In this document: piece after piece, positions 59,307 through 63,804 of the stretch
Numbering within the stretch: position 1 is the first letter of the stretch
Layout of the letters: every line of letters begins with the position of its first letter
Assembly: GCA_964447445.1 (NCBI GenBank)
Contig: CAYUSW010000007.1
Span: 1 to 63,804 of the forward strand
DNA length: 63,804 bases
Reading direction: 5' to 3'
From: CAIOGO01 sp964447445
Lineage (GTDB): Bacteria > Bipolaricaulota > Bipolaricaulia > UBA7950 > UBA9294
Position numbers and translations under genes: made by a program
Notes under the pieces: generated by a model
Databases searched by the model: none
Seen by the model: only the letters and a program-made list of their open reading frames with translations
Told to the model about the DNA's origin: nothing

Positions 59307-60248
59307 ATGGCCAAGCGGAAGCTGTCCCTGGTTGTCCTCGCGGCGGGCATGGGGAGCCGGTTCGGCGGGGTGAAGCAGATCGAACCGGTGGGGCCTAGTG
59401 ACGAGATTCTGCTCGACTACTCCGTCTTCGACGCAGTGTCCGCGGGATTCTCGCACATCATCTTCGTCGTCCGCGACGAGGTTGAAGCCGTGTTGCGCGA
59501 ACGGCTGAGCCCCGAGCTCGCCGGCCGCTGCGGGACGGACTTCGTCCTCCAGCGCCTCGACGACCTTCCGAGTCCACATTCCGCGCCCTTGCCCCGCGTC
59601 CGGCCGTGGGGAACCGGCCATGCCGTCCTCGCCTGCCGCGATCTTCTTGTCGGACCGTTCGCCGTCGTGAACGCTGACGACTTCTACGGTGCGGACGCCT
59701 TCCGCCGCGTCGCTCGATTCCTTTCGCGAGAGGACGTGCCCGCGGCCTCGCGGAACGCGCTTGTCGGCTACGCGCTTGCGGGCACACTCACCGAGCACGG
59801 AGTGGTGTCGCGGGGCGTATGCGAAGTCGACGGCGAGAATCGACTGACCTCCATCGTCGAGCGCCACGGCGTCGGTAGCCGCATCCGGGGCGGCGGCCCG
59901 GGCTCCGAGATCGGCTATCAGGATGACGCAGGCTGGCACGCGGTGCCGCGCGATGCCATCGCCTCCATGAACTTCTGGGGCCTCGATCCGAGTCTCTGCC
60001 CACTCCTCGAACGCGAGTTCCGCTCCTTCCTCGAGGCGGGTCCGAGCGATCAGGACGAGTTTCGCCTTCCGTCTGCCATCGGCCAGCTGATCGACCGCGG
60101 TGAGGCCGCCGTGCACGTCTTGAGAACGGAGTCCACGTGGCTCGGCGTCACGCACCGCGACGACCTGGAGTGGGTGCGCCGCTCGATCCGTGCCCGGGTT
60201 GTCGCGGGAGAGTATCCGAGCCCATTGTGGCGGCACGACGGAGCGTGA
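59307..60248 (+). CDS. Nucleotidyltransferase (NTP_transferase family)
   Basis: The 313-residue protein starts SLVVLAAGMGSRFGGVKQIE, the nucleotide-binding signature of sugar-phosphate nucleotidyltransferases, followed by DYSVFDAVSAGFSHIIFVVR and the metal motif FAVVNADDFYG. GFGLRP-type sugar-binding parts are not obvious. Similar stand-alone proteins are annotated only as nucleotidyltransferases. It could make an NDP-sugar. GGAGG precedes ATG 59307. Confidence 0.82.
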   Translation: MAKRKLSLVVLAAGMGSRFGGVKQIEPVGPSDEILLDYSVFDAVSAGFSHIIFVVRDEVEAVLRERLSPELAGRCGTDFVLQRLDDLPSPHSAPLPRVRPWGTGHAVLACRDLLVGPFAVVNADDFYGADAFRRVARFLSREDVPAASRNALVGYALAGTLTEHGVVSRGVCEVDGENRLTSIVERHGVGSRIRGGGPGSEIGYQDDAGWHAVPRDAIASMNFWGLDPSLCPLLEREFRSFLEAGPSDQDEFRLPSAIGQLIDRGEAAVHVLRTESTWLGVTHRDDLEWVRRSIRARVVAGEYPSPLWRHDGA

Positions 60249-60287
60249 ACGTGCGGTGGGCACGCAGCCGCCCAAGCCCCTGTCGAG

Positions 60288-61334
60288 CTAAGCGCCGCGC
60301 CGCGAGCGACGCTTGAGTGGCCAGGTCAAGCCCAACACGATCTGATACAGAAGAGTCCAGAACACCGCGAGGACGACCGTGATGCCCGCTGTGCCCTTTG
60401 GGTACGCAAGTTGGGCCATGCCCGAGCGCGACGTGTCCGTCCTCTCCGGGCGCGTTGTGACCCCGCGGATGAGAGCCGCCGGTGTCATCTCAGTCGTCTG
60501 TCCCATGACCCCGCCGGCCATGGCGGCCACACAGTCAATGACGATGTTGGCGTCACCTGTCCGAAGCTCGCCGAACAGGTCGCGGGCGAACAACTTGCGT
60601 TCGACCGGGTCGAGGCCGGAGAACCCGACGGCCACGTCCAGCGTGCCGACTCGTCCGATCGGGCAGTAGCTGTCCGTCACGACGACAGGAAGATCCACGC
60701 CGAATCGCTCTTGCAGGTCGCCGCGCAGCCGCCGCGCGCTGGCGCACGGATCGACCGGGAGGCGCGTCAAGTACCCTTCCGGGGAGTTCATCAGGTCGAT
60801 CCCCGCCTCGTTGAGGACTGTCGCGTGCATCGAGTGATAGAAGACGAAGCGCTCCACGCGGTGCGCCCCCTCGGCGGTCGGCCGTCCGTCGGCGGCGAGG
60901 TCCTCCGTGACTGCCGCGCTTCTCCGCCATCGAGAGATGAAGCGCATCGGCAAGAGCGCAGGGGCTCCTGCGTCTTCGAACATCAGTTCTAGCTTGCGCG
61001 GATCCTTTGAGAAGAGCTTCGCGACGAGTCTCGCCCGCAGCGACGGTCGGACGTCGGCCAGACGCACCGTGCGACCCTCGAACAGCGCCGTCACTTTCGA
61101 CGAGACGGCGAGGATGTCGCCCGGCTCCGGAACGATCTCCGCGCGCGCCATGGCGTCCGCGAGGACTGCCGCCAATGTGGTTCCCACCGCGTCAGCGGGA
61201 GTGAGTGGGCGGGGGACGGTCAGTCCGAAGGCGTGAAACGCGCGAACCCTGGAAGGCGCGTGTTTCTCCGTTGCGAGAGCCTGCTCCATGTGCGCCATGA
61301 CACGAAGGATATCGAACCCTCGGCGCCCCTTCAC
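60288..61334 (-). CDS. CofE-like (F420-0:gamma-glutamyl ligase family) protein with C-terminal membrane helix
   Basis: The 348-residue protein has the CofE-type core: PEPGDILAVSSKVTALFEG, VLNEAGIDLMNSPEGYLTRL, VVVTDSYCPIGRVGTLDVAV and CVAAMAGGVMGQTTEMTPAAL. CofE adds glutamate to coenzyme F420, but this group lacks other F420 genes nearby, so another amide ligation is possible. The C-terminal hydrophobic helix (GITVVLAVFWTLLYQIVLG) plus basic tail anchors it in the membrane. GTG 61334 overlaps the CapA-like stop as GTGA, so it is translationally coupled. Confidence 0.75.
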   Translation of the reverse strand: MKGRRGFDILRVMAHMEQALATEKHAPSRVRAFHAFGLTVPRPLTPADAVGTTLAAVLADAMARAEIVPEPGDILAVSSKVTALFEGRTVRLADVRPSLRARLVAKLFSKDPRKLELMFEDAGAPALLPMRFISRWRRSAAVTEDLAADGRPTAEGAHRVERFVFYHSMHATVLNEAGIDLMNSPEGYLTRLPVDPCASARRLRGDLQERFGVDLPVVVTDSYCPIGRVGTLDVAVGFSGLDPVERKLFARDLFGELRTGDANIVIDCVAAMAGGVMGQTTEMTPAALIRGVTTRPERTDTSRSGMAQLAYPKGTAGITVVLAVFWTLLYQIVLGLTWPLKRRSRRGA

Positions 61335-62458
61335 GTCCTCGATGGATCTGGCGGCTGCGTGGGGAAGACCTCATCGAATCGACCCTTCTCCCGCGACCTG
61401 GCGATCGATGGACCCGCAAGAGAGCGGAGGCGCGCGGCCCGGCCGGATCGTTCGTAGACGTACGGGAGCACGCGGTACCCGAATCTGGAAGGACCCTCCG
61501 CGAAAAGGTCGAGGACGAAGACCAGGCTGAGACGACACGGCCATCTGCGGGCGCATGGATCGTTGGAGATCGCGTTGCCGCCGCTGTAGAGGACGAGGCT
61601 GTCTCCGATCCGTTCGAGACCTTGCACCACGTGGGGATGATGGCCGAACAGGACATCGAATCCCCGCGAGGCGAGAGCTGCCGCGAGACGCCGCGTCGAC
61701 ACCTGCGGCGCATGGCGGAACTCCATGTCCCAGTGCGGGAAGCCGATGAGGAAGTGGAGACCGAGATCGCGCTTCGCAGCGCGCCAATCGGCTCCCTCAA
61801 CATCACGCGTAGTCCATGGCCGCGGAGCGCAGGCCCCGCCCGGGCGGTTTCTCCAGTGCGTCCAAGCGCAGAGCCCGACGCGCGCCCCGGTCTCGGCCAC
61901 CGTGACGAGCCTTCCCCCATCGTCTTGCTCCCGCAGGCCGACCACTCGTGCGCCCATTCCCTCGATTCGTCGCGCCGTCTCGAGGAGCGCACGAGCTCCT
62001 CGGTCTTCGGAGTGGTTGTTGGCCACGGAAACGACCAGGCGTTCAGGCTTCGCTCCAAGCGCGGCGACGTGCCGAGCAAAGGCGGCGGCCTCGAACTGGA
62101 AGCGGACTCCACGCACATCAGAGGTATCGGCGAGAGGAGACTCGCAATTCGCGACGACGAGATCAGCCTCCGCGATCGCCGTGGTCAGGACGGGATCGAC
62201 ATCGAGTCTGAGGTCCGCGGGCGTCGGCATGAGATCGCCGAGGAATGCGATCGTCGCGATCGGCTTGTGCATCCCGTCGGCTTCGCCCACAGGCGGAAGC
62301 GGCACGAACCCGGCCTTGCGAGGGGGCAACGGGCACGCATAGCGGAGCGGCCACGCCAGCGCCACCGGCCATGGATAGGGGATCCCCAGCGCGCGCCTCA
62401 GCGGGCCAACCTTCGGCCTGTCTGCCCAGCCCTCGCGCGCCGAGGCCGCGGCAGCCAT
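61331..62458 (-). CDS. CapA-like metallophosphoesterase-fold protein
   Basis: The 375-residue protein has the PGA_cap fold: ATIAFLGDLMPTPADLRLD, ADLVVANCESPLAD, VSVANNHSEDRGARALLETA, FPHWDMEFRHAPQ and DVLFGHHPHVVQGLE. CapA proteins act in poly-gamma-glutamate synthesis or related cell-surface polymer handling. About 75 residues precede the domain without a clear signal peptide. ATG 62458 overlaps the decarboxylase stop (TGATG). Together with a CofE-like gamma-glutamyl ligase it hints at glutamyl polymer or amide chemistry. Confidence 0.8.
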   Translation of the reverse strand: MAAAASAREGWADRPKVGPLRRALGIPYPWPVALAWPLRYACPLPPRKAGFVPLPPVGEADGMHKPIATIAFLGDLMPTPADLRLDVDPVLTTAIAEADLVVANCESPLADTSDVRGVRFQFEAAAFARHVAALGAKPERLVVSVANNHSEDRGARALLETARRIEGMGARVVGLREQDDGGRLVTVAETGARVGLCAWTHWRNRPGGACAPRPWTTRDVEGADWRAAKRDLGLHFLIGFPHWDMEFRHAPQVSTRRLAAALASRGFDVLFGHHPHVVQGLERIGDSLVLYSGGNAISNDPCARRWPCRLSLVFVLDLFAEGPSRFGYRVLPYVYERSGRAARLRSLAGPSIARSREKGRFDEVFPTQPPDPSRT

Positions 62459-63804
62459 CAGGCTCCCGTCCCGGCCGACGCGGCCGAGCCGAAGACGTCC
62501 TCGAACGCCTCCGGTCTGCGCCAGACCTCGACCCGACCGTCCGCATCCACGGCCAGCTTGCCGGGAAGCGGGAACCCGCATGAGTTCGACGCGAAGTGAT
62601 CGGCCGAATACGCGCCGGTGAGGTAGATGGCCAAGCGCTCTCCGACACGCGGGGCGCGGTTCAGGTGCACCTTGACCTTGCTCAGCATGTCACCGGAGAA
62701 GCAGAGACGTCCGGCGAGGAAGGCATCGACCGGCCTGTCGCCGCGGCGTCGCGGCAAGACGGCGGCGGGAAAGATGTCAGGCGTGATGAGATTCGTGCCG
62801 TGGTTCGTGATCCCGACGTCGAGCGACACGACGCGGTTCCCCAGTACGTCTTTCGTGCCGCGCACTTCGACCAACGTCACGCCCGCGGGCGCCATCAGAC
62901 TCCGCCCCGGTTCCGCGATCAGAGTTGGAGACCCGAGCTCGGCCAGGTGCTGCGCGGTCGTCCGGCCGTCGGGATGAACGAAGGTCAAGAGATGTTCGAA
63001 CATCCGAGCGCCAGGGTACGGCGACCAGTACGCCTTGCCAATCCATTCCGAACGCACCTCGCCGCCGGCCGTCCCGTAGCCCATGGGTAAGTCGTTCCAG
63101 GTGACGGCATCCGCCGTCTTGTCCGGGCAGCGCAGGCGCGCGAGCAGGCGCTCGCGGAAGCTCGCCCACTCCGTTTCCGACAGGAACGACACCGGATACC
63201 CGCCGCCGAAGTCGATTCGGGACAGCGGGAGGCCCCGCGACGCGGCGCGCCGCGCCAAGGCGACGAAGTGCACGGCCAGCCGCTCGTAGGCCAGCGGCTG
63301 AGCGATCTGCGTCCCAATGTGGGCCGAGATGCCCTGAAACAAGGCGCCGGGTGCGTCGCAGACGCGAGCGAACACCTCATCCGCCGCCTCGATCGGGAAG
63401 CCGAACTTCGTCCACTCGGATGCCGTCGTTTGATCGTCGGCCGTGAACCCCGAGAGCGGCATGCCCCGGAATCGAACAAGGATCGGGGCTTGCACACCAC
63501 GCTTGATTGCCGCGCGGGAGAGCTCTTCCAGTTCATCTGCGTTGTCGACAGCGCACGTCGCTCCCGATTCCACGATGGCTTCGATGTAGCGGGACGTCTT
63601 TGCGTTTCCGTTGCAGACAATCCTGTCGGACGGAACACCCTCTTCGAGCGCCGCCCGCAGCTCATGCTCGGAGGCCGTGTCCGTTCCGAGTCCCAGCCGG
63701 GCCGCCGCACGGACAGCGCCTCGACACGGGTTCGACTTCACAGCGAAGAGAACGACCGTCCGCGGGTAGAGCCGCCGAGTGACCTCGCGGAACTCGGATG
63801 CCGC
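62458..63804 (-). CDS. PLP-dependent (fold III) amino-acid decarboxylase, cut by window edge
   Basis: 448 residues are visible and the frame continues beyond the right edge. The PLP lysine is in FAVKSNPC. Further marks: AHIGTQI, FGGGYPVSFL, AEPGRSLMAPAGV, a CFSGDML segment equivalent to the usual C-x-x-x-D pair, and TGAYSADHFASNSCGFPL. This is the group of diaminopimelate, ornithine and arginine decarboxylases; the substrate cannot be fixed, and no lysine pathway gene is adjacent. It heads the CapA-like and CofE-like genes with overlapping frames. Confidence 0.85.
   Translation of the reverse strand, partial: AASEFREVTRRLYPRTVVLFAVKSNPCRGAVRAAARLGLGTDTASEHELRAALEEGVPSDRIVCNGNAKTSRYIEAIVESGATCAVDNADELEELSRAAIKRGVQAPILVRFRGMPLSGFTADDQTTASEWTKFGFPIEAADEVFARVCDAPGALFQGISAHIGTQIAQPLAYERLAVHFVALARRAASRGLPLSRIDFGGGYPVSFLSETEWASFRERLLARLRCPDKTADAVTWNDLPMGYGTAGGEVRSEWIGKAYWSPYPGARMFEHLLTFVHPDGRTTAQHLAELGSPTLIAEPGRSLMAPAGVTLVEVRGTKDVLGNRVVSLDVGITNHGTNLITPDIFPAAVLPRRRGDRPVDAFLAGRLCFSGDMLSKVKVHLNRAPRVGERLAIYLTGAYSADHFASNSCGFPLPGKLAVDADGRVEVWRRPEAFEDVFGSAASAGTGA

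Overview
This is a gene-dense, high-GC chromosomal window from a bacterium. Coding runs on both strands, gaps are short, and many ATGA, GTGA or TGATG overlaps join neighbouring genes. Housekeeping genes (lspA, tmk, dnaN, alaS, eno, dnaE, glnS, pyrimidine genes) sit among many exported proteins: lipoproteins, beta-helix proteins, PKD and leucine-rich repeat proteins, and a putative outer-membrane usher. These suggest a free-living, probably diderm, poorly characterised lineage. A candidate phylum such as Bipolaricaulota is possible, but no marker here proves it. I saw no rRNA, tRNA or CRISPR array.

Layout. 1-3.0 kb is a decaying edge: an IS630-type transposase has cut a ferredoxin-like gene, and a peptidase M61 remnant carries a stop, a frameshift and an internal deletion. 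3.3-13.6 kb holds a DUF4097-like lipoprotein, a small P-loop kinase, a polar amino-acid ABC importer with two permeases, a pyruvate-kinase-C-like protein with a cysteine-rich partner, a HAD phosphatase, an MFS exporter, a DUF2807-like repeat protein and a lamin-tail protein. 13.7-25.9 kb is the information-processing core: lspA-tmk-dnaN, alaS, and eno-divIC-dnaE-yvcK. 25.9-28.4 kb is an RNA-repair operon (thpR, archease, rtcB). 28.5-32.8 kb is one giant exported protein combining a beta-helix, PKD domains and a caspase-like protease domain. 33-45.4 kb is a long minus-strand series: oligopeptide ABC importer, small membrane protein, pyrK-pyrD-pyrF-pyrE, a ThyX-like protein, dcd and a PDZ lipoprotein.

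45.7-52.0 kb is the most interesting region. Five consecutive minus-strand genes encode a two-domain adhesin-like protein, two 165-residue paralogous subunits, a PapD-like two-Ig-domain protein, and an 898-residue protein with N-terminal Ig-like domains, a predicted beta-barrel with an usher-like GD...RG motif, and two C-terminal Ig-like domains. Together they look like a highly divergent chaperone-usher surface-fibre system. 52-63.8 kb carries glnS, mtfA, a mutM-like glycosylase, a leucine-rich-repeat lipoprotein, an MFS transporter, a nucleotidyltransferase, and a PLP decarboxylase - CapA-like - CofE-like operon that runs off the window.

Regulatory signals are unusually readable. Sigma70-type promoters with 17-18 bp spacers precede lspA, dnaN, alaS, eno and the oligopeptide operon. 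Several genes without a Shine-Dalgarno sequence have a TANNNT box 6-9 nt before the start codon, suggesting leaderless mRNAs. Strong hairpins without U-tracts follow both solute-binding-protein genes and the first 165-residue subunit gene, suggesting differential expression inside operons.
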